Source: Clostridia bacterium 41_269 (GTDB lineage Bacteria; Bacillota; DTU086). Taken from it: a stretch of DNA of 64,000 bases. The first letter of the stretch is position 1; each line of letters begins with the position of its first letter. The stretch covers positions 23,548 to 87,547 of the forward strand of contig LGEZ01000007.1 of assembly GCA_001508005.1 (NCBI GenBank). Reading direction: 5' to 3'. The position numbers were made by a program, and so were the translations under genes. The notes below the pieces were generated by a model. The model saw only the letters and a program-made list of their open reading frames with translations. It did not search any database and was not told the DNA's origin. This document shows positions 33,118-44,354 of the stretch, one piece after another.

Positions 33118-33957
33118 TTACTTGAGGGGAACATTCTTAAATCTTTCTACTGCTTCCTGGATTGGCTTTTCCACAGGAATACGTTCTATGCTGGAAGCTC
33201 CCAGGAAGCCCACCGCTTCAGTGTTTTTATAAATATATTCGGTATCTTCAGGATAGGAAATGGGACCACCGTGTGCAAAAATCATTATGTCCTTATGATA
33301 CTTGCGGGCTTCAGCAGTCATCTTACAAATAAGCTCAGCACATTCCTCCAGTGAAATTCCTTCTGCTTCTTTAGAACCTATAGCTCCACCTCTGGTTAAA
33401 CCCATGTGGCAGATAAGTACATCCAGCTTAGCTTCTCCCACCATAGCTGCTTCCTCAGGATTAAATGCATAGCCCAATGTGAAAAAGCCCAATTCTGCAG
33501 CCAGCTTTAAGGCTTCAATCTCTTTACCATATCCCATACCTGTATCTTCCAACTCCTTGCGGAATCTCCCATCAATTAACCCTACTGTGGGAAAATTCAT
33601 CACACCAGAAAAACCCAGCTCTTTCAAACATTTAAGATACGGCTTCATTTCCCTGGTAGGATCCGTTCCACATATACCTGCAATCATAGGAGCTCCCTTT
33701 ATTTGTGGAAATACACGGCTTGCCAAATCAATAACAATTTGATTGGCATCTCCATAGGGCATAAGACCTGCAAGGGAACCATTTCCATCCATGCGGAACA
33801 GCCCTGAATTATAAACACCAATCAGGTCTGCTCCTCCCCGCTCAGCAAACTTTCCCGAAATTCCTGTACCAGCACCAGCAATAATTACAGGCTTACCCTC
33901 CGCAATTGTAGCTTCAAGACGAGCTTTTACCTCTTCTCTCGTATACTGTTTAGCCAT
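33118..33957 (-). CDS. Phosphoenolpyruvate hydrolase-family TIM-barrel protein (first copy)
   Basis: A 279-residue TIM barrel of the same family as the protein at 30783. Blocks are VIIAGAGTGISGKFAERGGAD, IAGICGTDPT, FSGVMNFPTVGLIDG, EAKLDVLICHMGLTRGG and IFAHGGPI, ending with GFLGASSIERIPVE. Despite similar layout the two copies differ throughout, so they are old paralogues and not a recent duplication. The gene begins 3 bases after the stop of the RuBisCO-like gene, implying translational coupling. A gap of 125 bases separates it from the Tm-1-like gene downstream. Confidence 0.82.
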   Translation of the reverse strand: MAKQYTREEVKARLEATIAEGKPVIIAGAGTGISGKFAERGGADLIGVYNSGLFRMDGNGSLAGLMPYGDANQIVIDLASRVFPQIKGAPMIAGICGTDPTREMKPYLKCLKELGFSGVMNFPTVGLIDGRFRKELEDTGMGYGKEIEALKLAAELGFFTLGYAFNPEEAAMVGEAKLDVLICHMGLTRGGAIGSKEAEGISLEECAELICKMTAEARKYHKDIMIFAHGGPISYPEDTEYIYKNTEAVGFLGASSIERIPVEKPIQEAVERFKNVPLK

Positions 33958-33959
33958 AC

Positions 33960-34820
33960 TTACATACCTCTAAAATCTGGATGTCCCAAAATGGGTACAT
34001 TAATGTCGGGATCTTCAGCAAGCATTACAACCGCATCTAAACCCACGGTTAAATAATTGATCATAAGGCAGTTGGCACCAGCTTCCAAGCATCTGTATGC
34101 ATTTTCTTTAATTTTATCTACTCTATCAGTTATATTCACAGCATAGAGAGTTTTTTCACTTTTTTCATCATCTGCTCTCTTTAGGGCTTCCATTACTTTT
34201 TTAACCCTTACTTCAAGGGGAGAGTAAGCTGCATCAGCTATCAATTCGTCATCCTTAATTATGTCTGTACCCCCTACTGCAGCTTCATAAGCAAGCTGAG
34301 CAGTAGCTTCTGGAGTTAAACCAGCACAAGGCTTAATCATGTTGTTAACCAGGGGCCTTTCGGGTATACCCAGGATTTCCCTCACTCCTTCAACACCAAA
34401 TTTAGGTCCTTTAAAGGTACTCAGCCAGCTTTCCGGCATTTCCAGATCAAGGAGTTTAAGTTTTCCCCCGCTGGATATGTTTCCGATTACAGAAGTTAAA
34501 AGCATAGCAAACTGAACTGTAAAGTTTTCCGTTGGGAAAGCTATTCTAACCACAAAATGTCTTTCTTTTACGTCTTCGGGGATTTCCCATGAAAAATTAG
34601 GGATCTCATAAATACCCACAATTTTTGCTATATGCTTTTTCCTAAGCTCAGGAGTCTCTGCGGGGACAGGAAGCCAGGTTCCCGTACTCTGTTCAACAGC
34701 TATAGCCGCTGAATATCTTAAAGCATCAATATTCCTTTTTCCTGCAACATAATAAGTAGCAATTATGTACTTTTCCTTGTCTAGGTTGTCAGGGAGATCA
34801 TAAAGCAGCGGATCCAGCAT
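33960..34820 (-). CDS. RuBisCO-like protein, C-terminally truncated
   Basis: 286 residues against about 400 in the family. The N-terminal domain (ATYYVAGK, IVGIYEIPNFSWEIP) and the first part of the barrel are clear: NNMIKPCAGLTPE (the KPxxG loop-1 lysine) and GGTDIIKDDEL, with the lysine that is carbamylated in true RuBisCO and its two metal-binding acids. The frame ends at VPILGHPDFRGM, around the place of the RuBisCO His294, so loop 6 and the last three beta-alpha units with the phosphate-binding residues are missing. The stop is followed directly by the next gene. It is either an inactive fragment or a reduced variant. ATG 34820 follows AAAGGAGGA. It heads the TIM-barrel/Tm-1-like operon. 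Confidence 0.8.
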   Translation of the reverse strand: MLDPLLYDLPDNLDKEKYIIATYYVAGKRNIDALRYSAAIAVEQSTGTWLPVPAETPELRKKHIAKIVGIYEIPNFSWEIPEDVKERHFVVRIAFPTENFTVQFAMLLTSVIGNISSGGKLKLLDLEMPESWLSTFKGPKFGVEGVREILGIPERPLVNNMIKPCAGLTPEATAQLAYEAAVGGTDIIKDDELIADAAYSPLEVRVKKVMEALKRADDEKSEKTLYAVNITDRVDKIKENAYRCLEAGANCLMINYLTVGLDAVVMLAEDPDINVPILGHPDFRGM

Positions 34821-35027
34821 TAATAATTCCTCCTTTATATTTGTTTGATTAAATTTATAGTAAATACAAAATTTTAATAACAATTAGCCCAAAAGGACAA
34901 AAATTCAAATACATTTATAGGTTTTTTCCATCAATGTCTTGTTTTCTTATATTTGTTTTTCTGTTAAATTAGGTTTCTCAATCCTTATTTTCCCCCTTCT
35001 TCAAAATTTATGTGTATTAATATATAA

Positions 35028-35068
35028 CCTAAAAAAAAAAAAAGAAACCGGAGAAATAAGCCGGTTTC
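35028..35068 (-). terminator. Strong terminator after the metallo-hydrolase
   Basis: On the minus strand GAAACCGG and CCGGTTTC pair around a 9-base loop and are followed by 13 or more T. Confidence 0.9.
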
Positions 35069-35081
35069 CTTCAAATAAAGC

Positions 35082-35918
35082 TTAAAATTCTATGGAAAAG
35101 CCTACGTCGCTCTGGTAATATTTACCCCTAAAATATTCTGCAAAGAAAGCACAGGAATGAAAGCCGGTGCAGTGGGAAAAGGCTATAATACTAACATCCC
35201 GCTTCTCTATTTCTTTTAAAGTATTTTCAAGCTGATTTCTATCTGCCTCAAGGAGATGGGTTCCCCCAAGAAGAGCATAAAACCTTTTTTCCCCTGTAAT
35301 TTTTTCCACATGATTCATAGTATTAATTACACCCGCATGGGCACAGCCAAAAATAATTACAATTCCTTGGCTGGTTTCCACCACCAGGGCTTGATCGTCT
35401 TCGAAGGGATCTTCAACAAGTTCCCCATTCTTTACAATAAAATGGGACTTGGTTGACGTTTCCTTAAACAGCCTTTCAATAGGACCTGTAAGCATTATTC
35501 CCGTAATAATTTCTGTGGGACCATTATTAAATTTAAAAACAGCTCCCTCTTTTTCAAGTTCAGCCTGGGTAAAGGGAATACCCGTATCCGCAGGTCTGCC
35601 GTCTTTTCCCAATTTCTGCCTTGGATTGAATATCCCCCTGTGAGCATAAATGGTCATACCGTCTTTACCCCTCATTTTTAAAACTTTCATCAGTCCCCCA
35701 GTATGGTCATTGTGTCCGTGGCTTACAGCAGCAGCATCTAAATCTGAAAGGTCAAGCCCCATTGCTTTAATATTGTGCTCCAAAGCCATACCCTGTCCTG
35801 TATCAAAAAGAACTGCACCATACTTATTTTCCACTAATATGGAAAGTCCGTGTTCCCCCAGAAGTCCCCCTGTAAAACAGCAGTCATCCACCAAAGTGGT
35901 AATTTTAACTCCGGGCAC
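35082..35918 (-). CDS. MBL-fold metallo-hydrolase, DHPS-associated type
   Basis: A 278-residue zinc hydrolase. Motifs: GEHGLSILVE, LFDTGQG, VSHGHNDHTGGL (HxHxDH), IIFGCAHAGVINTMNHV and FSHCTGFHS, the pattern of the 7,8-dihydropterin-6-methyl-4-(ribofuranosyl)aminobenzene-phosphate synthase-like family (MJ0301-type). In bacteria the pterin role is unproven, so only the fold and family are sure. The gene lies 41 bases after uvrC on the same strand and may be read through from it. GTG start after GGGGGG. Confidence 0.82.
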   Translation of the reverse strand: MPGVKITTLVDDCCFTGGLLGEHGLSILVENKYGAVLFDTGQGMALEHNIKAMGLDLSDLDAAAVSHGHNDHTGGLMKVLKMRGKDGMTIYAHRGIFNPRQKLGKDGRPADTGIPFTQAELEKEGAVFKFNNGPTEIITGIMLTGPIERLFKETSTKSHFIVKNGELVEDPFEDDQALVVETSQGIVIIFGCAHAGVINTMNHVEKITGEKRFYALLGGTHLLEADRNQLENTLKEIEKRDVSIIAFSHCTGFHSCAFFAEYFRGKYYQSDVGFSIEF

Positions 35919-35959
35919 TTTTATCCCCCCTTTTAAAACACATTACGCCCTATAACGCC

Positions 35960-37828
35960 CTATAAATCATGTTCCCCCAAATACTCCAGAAGTTTTTTTG
36001 CAGCACGCTTATTCATACCTTCTACCTGTGCCAGTTCTTCAACAGAAGCTTTTCTAATTCCTTCCAAGGATCCAAATTTTCTCAGAAGAGCTTTTTTGCG
36101 TTTGGGTCCGATACCTGGAACTTCATCCAATAAAGATCTGCTCATCTGTTTGCCCCTTAAGCGGCGGTGATAAGTTACGGCAAACCTGTGAGCCTCGTCT
36201 CTAATCCTCTGGAGCAGAAATAATGCCTGGGAATTTCGAGGCAGAATATAAGGATCTTTTCTCCCCTCTTTAAAAAGCTCCTCTCTTTTTTTTGCCAGCG
36301 CAAAGGTGGGGATATCTTCGACCCCAAAGCTGCGCATAACCTCCCGCGCAGCTTTAAGCTGCCCCTTGCCCCCGTCTATAAGTATCAGATCGGGAAGAGT
36401 GGAAAAACCCATATCCCCTTCCCCTGCATTTTCAGTGCCGTTTTTTTCTGCACTTTCAGCTCTCTTAAACCTTCTGTAAATCAGCTCCCGCATGGATTGG
36501 TAATCATCAGGACCTGATGTGGAATTGATCTTAAACCTTCGATAATGCCTTTTTTGGGGCACGCCGTTTTCAAATACAACCATGACTCCCACGTTGTTGG
36601 TACCGGAAATATTTGACACATCGTACCCTTCTATTCTTAAGGGAAGCTGATTTAGATCAAGATATTCTTTAAGCTGGAGCAGAGCTTCTTCTGTTTCAGC
36701 AATCCTTTTGCTCTGCTCCCTTTCATGCTCCTTCAATTCCATAAGGGCATTTCGGGCAACCATTTCCACAAGGTCCTTCTTAGGACCCCTAAAGGGAACT
36801 TTGAGGGTTACCTTTTTACCACTTTTTTCACTCAACCACTTTTCGATAACTTCTTTATCCTCGGTATTATGGGACAAAAGAACAGTATGGGAAATTTCCG
36901 CCGCCCTGCTGTAATACTGTTTAAGGAACACAGACATTATTTCTTCTTCAGACATACCCTCAGTACCATCGAGGAAAAAATGTTCCCGGCCCATAAGTTT
37001 TCCTTCCCGCACAAAAAACACCTGCACACAGGTTTCATCTTTACCCTTTGCCATGGCTATGACGTCCTGATCCTCTCCGCCCGGATATACTATTTTCTGT
37101 TTTTCTAAAACCGCTTTGATTGAGCGGATCTGATCCCTTATTTCCGCAGCTTTCTCAAACTCCAAATTTTCCGAAGCCTTAAGCATTTTTTCCTCAAGGC
37201 GGCTGATGAGGCTTTCCTGCTTTCCTTCGAGAAAAAGAATCAGTTCATTGATCATCTCCCTATACTTTTCCCCATCCACTCTGCCGCTGCACGGCGCCAG
37301 ACATCTTTTAATATGGGCATTGAGGCACGGTCTTTCTCTTTTTTTATAGGATGCCCCTCTGCAGGTCCGAATGGGAAAGAGGCGCCTTAAAAGCCGCAGC
37401 GTCTCATGAAGAGCTCCAGCGCTGGTATAAGGACCAAAGTAGCGGGAACCATCCTGCACCACATTTCGAGTAATCTCTATTCCCGGCCATTCTTCATTGA
37501 GGGTAATTTTCAGATAGGGGTAGGATTTGTCGTCCCGGAACATAACATTGTACTTGGGACGGTACTTCTTGATTAGGTTGAATTCCAGAATCAGCGCTTC
37601 CACTTCATTGTCTGTAACAATATATTCTAAGTCTTCCACAGACTTTACCATGGAAAGGACTTTGGGGCTGTGGTTTTGGGAAGAACGAAAATAGGATCTA
37701 ACCCGGTTCTTTAAAGATGCAGCTTTGCCCACATAGATGACCTCTCCGTCGGAATCGTAAAACAAATACACTCCCGGCTTATCCGGCACCAGCTGCAGTT
37801 TTTCCTCCAGACTCACTGACATCGGCAT
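35960..37828 (-). CDS. uvrC: Excinuclease ABC subunit C
   Basis: About 622 residues. The N-terminal GIY-YIG nuclease ([21 protein letters not shown]) makes the 3' cut, a UVR motif ([18 protein letters not shown], about residue 200) binds UvrB, the RNase H-like domain ([34 protein letters not shown]) makes the 5' cut, and helix-hairpin-helix repeats ([18 protein letters not shown]) close it. It acts last in nucleotide excision repair. The start at ATG 37828 follows GGAG and overlaps the uvrA 3' end by 50 bases, so the two are translationally linked. Confidence 0.96.
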   Translation of the reverse strand: MPMSVSLEEKLQLVPDKPGVYLFYDSDGEVIYVGKAASLKNRVRSYFRSSQNHSPKVLSMVKSVEDLEYIVTDNEVEALILEFNLIKKYRPKYNVMFRDDKSYPYLKITLNEEWPGIEITRNVVQDGSRYFGPYTSAGALHETLRLLRRLFPIRTCRGASYKKRERPCLNAHIKRCLAPCSGRVDGEKYREMINELILFLEGKQESLISRLEEKMLKASENLEFEKAAEIRDQIRSIKAVLEKQKIVYPGGEDQDVIAMAKGKDETCVQVFFVREGKLMGREHFFLDGTEGMSEEEIMSVFLKQYYSRAAEISHTVLLSHNTEDKEVIEKWLSEKSGKKVTLKVPFRGPKKDLVEMVARNALMELKEHEREQSKRIAETEEALLQLKEYLDLNQLPLRIEGYDVSNISGTNNVGVMVVFENGVPQKRHYRRFKINSTSGPDDYQSMRELIYRRFKRAESAEKNGTENAGEGDMGFSTLPDLILIDGGKGQLKAAREVMRSFGVEDIPTFALAKKREELFKEGRKDPYILPRNSQALFLLQRIRDEAHRFAVTYHRRLRGKQMSRSLLDEVPGIGPKRKKALLRKFGSLEGIRKASVEELAQVEGMNKRAAKKLLEYLGEHDL

Positions 37829-40631
37829 CACGCTCCAAAACACGGCGCAGAAAACGCCCTGTGTAGGATTCTTCAACTTCTGCTACCTCTTCTGGGGTCC
37901 CCACAGCAACAACATAACCCCCTTCATCCCCTCCCTCAGGCCCCAAATCAATAATATAATCAGCTGTTTTTATAACATCCAGGTTGTGTTCAATAACCAC
38001 CACTGTATTACCGTTATCTACAAGGCGGTCCAAAACCTTCAGGAGTTTTCGGATGTCATCGCTGTGAAGACCCGTTGTGGGCTCATCCAATATATATATG
38101 GTCCTTCCGCTGCCGCGCCTGCTCAGCTCAGCAGCCAGCTTCACCCTTTGGGCTTCTCCGCCTGATAGCTGAGTCGCAGGCTGTCCAAGCCTAATATAAC
38201 CGAGCCCCACATCCTGCATGGTTTTCAGTTTATTATATATGCGGGGAACATTTTTAAAAAACTCCACTGCTTCATCAACGGTCATTTCTAAAATATCAGC
38301 TATATTTTTACCTTTGTACCTTATTTCCAGAGTCTCCCTATTGTATCTTTTACCCTTACATTCTTCACAGGGAACATAAACATCAGGAAAAAAATGCATC
38401 TCAATTTTTATTACCCCATCTCCACGGCAGACTTCACAGCGTCCTCCCTTAACATTAAAGCTGAACCTTCCAGGTTTATACCCTCTCATTTTAGCTTCCG
38501 GTGTCATAGAAAAAAGCTCCCTTATATAATCAAATACACCGGTATAAGTGGCAGGGTTTGACCTTGGAGTTCTGCCGATGGGGGACTGATCAATATCCAC
38601 AACTTTATCTAAATGCTCCATACCATACACCGCATCATGTTCCCCAGGTTTCACCTTAGCACCATAAATTTCTGACGCAAGTTTTTTATAAAGTATTTCA
38701 TATATGAGGGTGCTTTTGCCGGATCCCGAAACCCCTGTAACACAGGTAAACACTCCCAGCGGAATTTCCACATCAATATTCTTGAGATTGTGTTCCCGGG
38801 CACCCTTTATAATAATTTTTTTTCCATTTCCCCTGCGCCTTACAGAAGGAACTGGTATTTTCTTTTTTCCAGAAAGGTATTGACCAGTAATGGATTCAGG
38901 ACTATTCATTATATCTTCGACAGTACCTTGGGCAACCACCCTTCCTCCATTGGCTCCGGCACCAGGACCTATATCAATTATGTGATCCGCAGCCAGCATG
39001 GTCTCCATATCGTGCTCCACCACAATCAAAGTATTTCCAAGATCCCTGAGATCCTTTAATGTATCAATGAGTTTAGAGTTGTCCCGGGGATGAAGCCCAA
39101 TACTGGGTTCATCTAAAATATACAAAACGCCCACCAGGCCCGAACCAATCTGAGTGGCCAGTCTTATCCTCTGGCTTTCTCCACCAGAGAGGGTTGATGC
39201 AGGACGATTAAGGGCAAGATAACCCAGCCCAACTCTAATAAGAAAATCAAGGCGCTGACGGATTTCCTTCAAAATCTGCCCTGCAATTTTTCTTTCCCTT
39301 TCGCTTAAGTCCAGCTCGTCAAAAAATTTTCTTGCCTCCAATACTGGCATAAGGGTCACTTCGTATATATTTTTTCCTCCCACTAAAACAGAAAGGCTCT
39401 CTTTTTTCAGCCTGGTGCCCCTGCATAGGCTGCAGAGCTTAGTGCTCATATATTTTTCTATTTCGCTTTTTACATATTCAGATGTGGTTTCCCGGTATTT
39501 CCTTTCCAAATTGGGAATAACCCCTTCAAAATTTCGATAATAATAACCTTTAAAACCAATTACAGGTAATTTATCATTGGTTCCATAGAGAATGAGTTTT
39601 TGATGCTGGGGATCCAGATCCCCAAAAGGCACATCCAGGCTAAATCCGTATATTTCCGAAAGATCTCTAAGTAGATTAAGGTAACAGGTGTTGTTTCCCT
39701 TACTCCAGGGAACTATGGCTCCCTGGTTTATGGATTTACTTTTATCGGGAACAACATAATCGGGATCAATTTCAGTTTTGCTCCCCAGGCCGCTGCATTC
39801 TGGGCAGGCACCATAAGGGCTGTTAAAGGAAAAAGTACGGGGAGTAATTTCTTCAATGCTTAATCCGCAATCAACGCACGCAAAGTTTTCGCTAAAAACC
39901 AGGTCTCCCCTGCCGCTTACTGCAGCAACCATTATTCCCTGGCCCATTTTTAAAGCGGTTTCTATGGAATCCGCAAGGCGTCCGGAGATCCCGTCTTTAA
40001 TAATCAGCCTGTCTACTACCACTTCAATGGTATGTTTTTTATTTTTATCAATTTTAATATCCTCATCAAGATAATAAATTTCTCCATCAATCCTTACCCT
40101 TACAAACCCTTCCTTTTTTAGATGGGATAGTATATTCTGATGCTCCCCTTTTCTTCTCCTAACCACAGGGGCCATAATCTGGATCTTAGTTCCCTCAGGA
40201 AGATTCAAGAGCTGGTCCACCATTTGGGTAACAGTTTGTTTGGCAATGGGCTTATAACATTTAGGACAGTGGGGCTTTCCTATTCGCGCAAATAAAAGGC
40301 GCAGATAGTCGTAAATTTCCGTAATGGTACCCACTGTGGAGCGGGGATTACGGTTGCTGTTCTTTTGATCTATAGAAATGGCTGGGCTTAAGCCCTCAAT
40401 ATAATCCACATCAGGCTTATCCATCTGTCCAAGAAACTGCCTGGCATATGCAGAAAGGGACTCTACATAACGGCGCTGGCCTTCAGCATATATAGTATCA
40501 AAGGCAAGGGTTGACTTACCTGAACCACTGAGCCCCGTAATAACCACAAGCTTATCCCTTGGGATTACCACATCAATGTTTTTTAAGTTGTGTTCCCGTG
40601 CTCCTTTTATAACTATGTTTTTTTCAGCCAT
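37779..40631 (-). CDS. uvrA: Excinuclease ABC subunit A
   Basis: A 950-residue damage-sensing ATPase dimer, full length. Two ABC modules are seen: [18 protein letters not shown] (Walker A, about residue 27) with [19 protein letters not shown], and [18 protein letters not shown] with [15 protein letters not shown] and [12 protein letters not shown]. Zinc fingers lie at CVDCG/CPECSG and at [17 protein letters not shown]-binding insert and hairpin are present. The gene begins 6 bases after the uvrB stop, so uvrB, uvrA and uvrC form one transcript in that order. Confidence 0.97.
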   Translation of the reverse strand: MAEKNIVIKGAREHNLKNIDVVIPRDKLVVITGLSGSGKSTLAFDTIYAEGQRRYVESLSAYARQFLGQMDKPDVDYIEGLSPAISIDQKNSNRNPRSTVGTITEIYDYLRLLFARIGKPHCPKCYKPIAKQTVTQMVDQLLNLPEGTKIQIMAPVVRRRKGEHQNILSHLKKEGFVRVRIDGEIYYLDEDIKIDKNKKHTIEVVVDRLIIKDGISGRLADSIETALKMGQGIMVAAVSGRGDLVFSENFACVDCGLSIEEITPRTFSFNSPYGACPECSGLGSKTEIDPDYVVPDKSKSINQGAIVPWSKGNNTCYLNLLRDLSEIYGFSLDVPFGDLDPQHQKLILYGTNDKLPVIGFKGYYYRNFEGVIPNLERKYRETTSEYVKSEIEKYMSTKLCSLCRGTRLKKESLSVLVGGKNIYEVTLMPVLEARKFFDELDLSERERKIAGQILKEIRQRLDFLIRVGLGYLALNRPASTLSGGESQRIRLATQIGSGLVGVLYILDEPSIGLHPRDNSKLIDTLKDLRDLGNTLIVVEHDMETMLAADHIIDIGPGAGANGGRVVAQGTVEDIMNSPESITGQYLSGKKKIPVPSVRRRGNGKKIIIKGAREHNLKNIDVEIPLGVFTCVTGVSGSGKSTLIYEILYKKLASEIYGAKVKPGEHDAVYGMEHLDKVVDIDQSPIGRTPRSNPATYTGVFDYIRELFSMTPEAKMRGYKPGRFSFNVKGGRCEVCRGDGVIKIEMHFFPDVYVPCEECKGKRYNRETLEIRYKGKNIADILEMTVDEAVEFFKNVPRIYNKLKTMQDVGLGYIRLGQPATQLSGGEAQRVKLAAELSRRGSGRTIYILDEPTTGLHSDDIRKLLKVLDRLVDNGNTVVVIEHNLDVIKTADYIIDLGPEGGDEGGYVVAVGTPEEVAEVEESYTGRFLRRVLERDADVSESGGKTAAGAG

Positions 40632-40637
40632 TTAAAA

Positions 40638-42629
40638 TCAGCTTACCTCCTTGCGCAGTTCAATAATCATATCCCTTATCTCCGCTGCCTTCTCAAATTC
40701 CAGTTTTCTTGCTGCATCTTTCATTTCATCTTCCAATTCCTTAATCAGTTTTTCAACCTCTTTCTTCGACATTCTCTTTACCTTTTCTTTGGTAACATAA
40801 GTAGGAGCATCTTCTGCAGCATAAGTTGCTTCAATCACATCCCTAACCGCTTTTCGTATTGTCGCAGGAGTAATATTGTGTTTTTTATTATATTCCATCT
40901 GCTTTCTACGGCGGCGGTTTGTTTCATCTATGGCTCTTTTCATGGCTTCAGTTATTCTATCTGCATACATTATAACCATTCCCTCAACGTTTCTAGCAGC
41001 TCTTCCCATAGTTTGAATAAGAGATCTTTCTGACCTAAGGAAACCTTCCTTATCGGCATCCAATATGGCTACCAAACTTACCTCAGGTAGATCAAGCCCC
41101 TCTCTTAAAAGGTTAATTCCCACCAGAACATCAAATTTCCCCAAGCGCAGATCCCTCACGATTTCCATACGTTCAATGGTATCAATATCAGAATGCATAT
41201 ACCGAACCCTAACACCCATCTCCCGTAAGTAATCCGTGAGATCCTCTGCCATCCTTTTGGTAAGGGTTGTAACAAGCACCCTTTGATTCTTTTTCTCCCT
41301 TATTCTTATTTCTTTCAAAAGGTCGTCCATCTGCCCTTCAACGGGTCGAACTTCAACTTTCGGATCTAATAAACCAGTGGGACGCACAACCTGTTCCACA
41401 ATAACTGAACTCTTCTTAAGCTCATAATCCCCTGGAGTAGCAGATACATATACCACCTGATTTACTTTTTTCTCAAATTCTTCAAATTTAAGGGGCCTAT
41501 TGTCAAGAGCTGAAGGAAGGCGAAAACCGTACTCCACTAGGGTCTCCTTGCGGGATCTATCCCCCTCATACATACCCCCCAGCTGGGGTACTGTTACATG
41601 GGATTCATCAATAAACACTACAAAATCCTTTGGAAAATAGTCAAGGAGAGTATAGGGAGGCTGACCGGGCTTTCTTCCATCAAGATGGCGCGAATAATTT
41701 TCTATCCCCTGGCAGAAGCCCACTTCTCTCATCATTTCCATATCGTATCTGGTCCTCTGCTCCAGACGCTGAGCTTCCAAAAGCTTCCCCTGCTCCCTTA
41801 ATTCTTTAAGCCTTTCTTCCAGCTCCTTTTCAATACTTTCTAAAGCCCGCTTCATTTTTTCTTCCTCTGCTACATAATGGCTTGCAGGGACAATGGAAAC
41901 GTGCTTTCTCCTACCCAAAACTTCCCCTGTTAGGGTGTCAATTTCCAGAATCCGCTCCACCTCATCGCCGAACAGCTCAATCCTTACAGCCTTCTCTGTA
42001 TAAGATGCTGGATAAATTTCAATAATGTCTCCCCTTACCCTGAAGGTGCCCCGCTTGAAATCCACATCATTTCTTGCATACTGGATGTCCACAAGCCTTT
42101 TTAGGATGTAATCCCTGCCGTATTCCCTGCCTTCCCTTAGGGACAACACCATTTGAGAATAATCCTGTGGAGAACCAAGCCCGTAGATGCAGGACACACT
42201 GGCTACTATAATAACATCCCTTCTCTCCAGAAGAGAAGCCGTAGCAGAATGCCTAAGCTTATCGATCTCATCATTGATGGAAGAATCTTTTTCAATATAA
42301 GTATCCGTCTGAGGAATGTATGCTTCCGGCTGATAATAATCGTAATAGCTTACAAAATACTCCACCGCATTATTGGGGAAAAACTCTTTAAATTCACTGC
42401 ACAGCTGTGCAGCTAAAGTTTTATTGGGAGCAATTACCAATGCAGGGCGGTTTATCCTTTCTATAATATTAGCCATGGTAAAGGTTTTACCAGAACCAGT
42501 AACCCCAAGCAGAGTTTGATGTTTATTGCCGGAATTCAAGCTTTCAACAAGCTTTTCTATTGCCTGGGGCTGATCTCCTGTGGGCTTAAAATCAGCATGA
42601 AGAACAAATCTATCCACTTCCAAAATCAC
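40638..42629 (-). CDS. uvrB: Excinuclease ABC subunit B
   Basis: A 663-residue helicase-like damage verifier. Walker A is [17 protein letters not shown], the beta-hairpin that clamps DNA is [16 protein letters not shown], motif II is FIDESH, and the C-terminal UVR motif ([16 protein letters not shown]) binds UvrC. Length is normal. It receives DNA from UvrA. It begins 10 bases after the FakA-like gene, so a longer operon from the DegV gene onward is likely. Confidence 0.97.
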   Translation of the reverse strand: MILEVDRFVLHADFKPTGDQPQAIEKLVESLNSGNKHQTLLGVTGSGKTFTMANIIERINRPALVIAPNKTLAAQLCSEFKEFFPNNAVEYFVSYYDYYQPEAYIPQTDTYIEKDSSINDEIDKLRHSATASLLERRDVIIVASVSCIYGLGSPQDYSQMVLSLREGREYGRDYILKRLVDIQYARNDVDFKRGTFRVRGDIIEIYPASYTEKAVRIELFGDEVERILEIDTLTGEVLGRRKHVSIVPASHYVAEEEKMKRALESIEKELEERLKELREQGKLLEAQRLEQRTRYDMEMMREVGFCQGIENYSRHLDGRKPGQPPYTLLDYFPKDFVVFIDESHVTVPQLGGMYEGDRSRKETLVEYGFRLPSALDNRPLKFEEFEKKVNQVVYVSATPGDYELKKSSVIVEQVVRPTGLLDPKVEVRPVEGQMDDLLKEIRIREKKNQRVLVTTLTKRMAEDLTDYLREMGVRVRYMHSDIDTIERMEIVRDLRLGKFDVLVGINLLREGLDLPEVSLVAILDADKEGFLRSERSLIQTMGRAARNVEGMVIMYADRITEAMKRAIDETNRRRRKQMEYNKKHNITPATIRKAVRDVIEATYAAEDAPTYVTKEKVKRMSKKEVEKLIKELEDEMKDAARKLEFEKAAEIRDMIIELRKEVS

Positions 42630-42638
42630 CTTCTTTAA

Positions 42639-44321
42639 CTACTCTACAGCCACAAGATAATAATACAAAGGCTGACCGCCGTATAGTACTTCCACTTCTT
42701 TGTCAGGATACTCTTTTTCTATTAAGTCTTTTATTTTAGCTACATTTTCTTCTCCAACCATTTCTCCGCAAAACACTGTGATGATTTCATCTTTTTTATC
42801 CACCATTTTCCTTAGTACTTCTTTAAGCACATCATTGGGCTCTTTGCCACTGGCAGCTATCTGCCCTCCAATAAGTCCTATAATATCATTTTTGCAGATT
42901 TTCTTACCCAAAAGAAAGGTATCCCTTACAGCATAAGTCACTCCGCCTGATTTTACCTCTTTATACTGAGCTTTCATAACCTCAAGATTTTTTTCCAAAG
43001 ATTCTGTACTCTTATAAGCAGCAGCTGCGGTAATTCCTTGGGGAATATCTTCAGTGGGCAGCACCACAGCCCTCTTGTTCACCAGCTGAACTGCCTGCTC
43101 TGCTGCAAGCCTTATGTTTTTGTCATTGGGAAGAATAATAATATCTCCTTCAAGATTCCTCATAGCTTCCACAAAATCTCTCACCTGGGGATTCATTGTA
43201 GGTCCTCCGTTGATAACCACACATCCTAAACTGTTAAAAATTTCTTCCAAGCCCGCTCCGTTGCAAACAGCAATCACATTGGTTCTAACACCTTCATTAT
43301 GCAGTTCCTGTTCCTTTTCAAAGCCATTTTCCTCTTCCAGCAAATCCTTTTCATTAAACCCAAAGGCATTTCGATGCTGATCCACCATGTTGTCAATTTT
43401 TATTTTATGTAAAGAGCCCCTTTTCAAACAGATCTCCAGAACCTCTCCTGGATGATTTGTATGAATGTGTACCTTCACTAAATTGGGATCACCCACAACT
43501 ATAAGGGAATCCCCCAAAGCTTCCAGTTCTTTTTTTATTTTTGCAATGTGAATTCCCGTTCCTTTTATAAAGAACTCCGTACAGTAATTAAAGGTAAGAT
43601 AATCAGGAGAGAAAATCTGCCCTCCATCATCTTTTATCGAACCTTTATTTATTTCTTCATAATTTTGAGTATCGATTTCTCCTTTTAAAGCTTTAAGGCA
43701 GCCTTCCATTATAACCAAAAATCCATAGCCCCCAGCATCCACAACCCCAGCTTCTCTTAAAGCAGGAAGCTGCATAGTTGTTCTTTCTAGAGCCTTTTTT
43801 CCGCTTTCTACAACAACCTCCAAAAGTGCCGTTAGAGGAAGCCCTTCTCTTGATGCCTTTCGAGCCCCCCGGGCCATTTCTCTAGCAACTGTTAAAATTG
43901 TACCTTCGACAGGTCTGCTCACAGCTCGGTAGGCCATTACCACACCATACTGAAAAGCTTTTGCCAGTTCCAAAAGACCCGCTTTTTCTTTTCCTGAAAG
44001 GCCCCGGGCAACACCCCTTAAAAACTGAGATAAAATTACGCCTGAATTTCCCCTCGCACCCATTAGAGCATTTGCAGCCGCCAGATCTGTCATTCTCCCA
44101 ATCCCAGTATCCCTGCTGTGGTCCATTCCTTTAACAGCGGCACCTAAAGTTAAGCTCATATTGGTCCCCGTATCGCCATCGGGTACTGGAAAAACATTTA
44201 ATTTATTTATCTCTTCTGCTTTTTCTGCAAGATTAATGTATCCTCCCACAAGCATTTTTCTAAACAGCATACCGTCAATAATTTTTTCCGAAATTCCTTT
44301 ATCTGCTGGCTCTATCCCCAC
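42639..44321 (-). CDS. Fatty acid kinase ATP-binding subunit FakA-like (DAK2/YloV)
   Basis: A 560-residue protein with an N-terminal DAK phosphatase/kinase domain: NVFPVPDGDTGTNMSLTL (Mg-ATP binding aspartates), NALMGARGNSGVILSQFLRG and DAGGYGFLVIMEG, then a central and a C-terminal DegV-like domain (VINGGPTMNPQVRDFVEA, IILPNDKNIRLAA). In Staphylococcus FakA phosphorylates fatty acids held by FakB. The gene next upstream, 33 bases away, encodes a DegV-family FakB, so the pair acts in salvage of exogenous fatty acids. It starts at GTG after GGGGAGGAAG. Confidence 0.9.
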   Translation of the reverse strand: MGIEPADKGISEKIIDGMLFRKMLVGGYINLAEKAEEINKLNVFPVPDGDTGTNMSLTLGAAVKGMDHSRDTGIGRMTDLAAANALMGARGNSGVILSQFLRGVARGLSGKEKAGLLELAKAFQYGVVMAYRAVSRPVEGTILTVAREMARGARKASREGLPLTALLEVVVESGKKALERTTMQLPALREAGVVDAGGYGFLVIMEGCLKALKGEIDTQNYEEINKGSIKDDGGQIFSPDYLTFNYCTEFFIKGTGIHIAKIKKELEALGDSLIVVGDPNLVKVHIHTNHPGEVLEICLKRGSLHKIKIDNMVDQHRNAFGFNEKDLLEEENGFEKEQELHNEGVRTNVIAVCNGAGLEEIFNSLGCVVINGGPTMNPQVRDFVEAMRNLEGDIIILPNDKNIRLAAEQAVQLVNKRAVVLPTEDIPQGITAAAAYKSTESLEKNLEVMKAQYKEVKSGGVTYAVRDTFLLGKKICKNDIIGLIGGQIAASGKEPNDVLKEVLRKMVDKKDEIITVFCGEMVGEENVAKIKDLIEKEYPDKEVEVLYGGQPLYYYLVAVE

Positions 44322-44354
44322 AACTTCTTCCTCCCCATCCCTGCAAACTTTATA

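Noticed and set aside
32931..33134. A separate 67-codon gene between the TIM-barrel and Tm-1-like genes
   Set aside because: It overlaps the real start of the Tm-1-like gene in another frame, lacks a ribosome binding site and has no protein-like pattern.
33118..33957. Recent duplication of the TIM-barrel gene around the Tm-1-like gene
   Set aside because: The two proteins share only family motifs and differ through most of their length, so the duplication is old or they were acquired separately.
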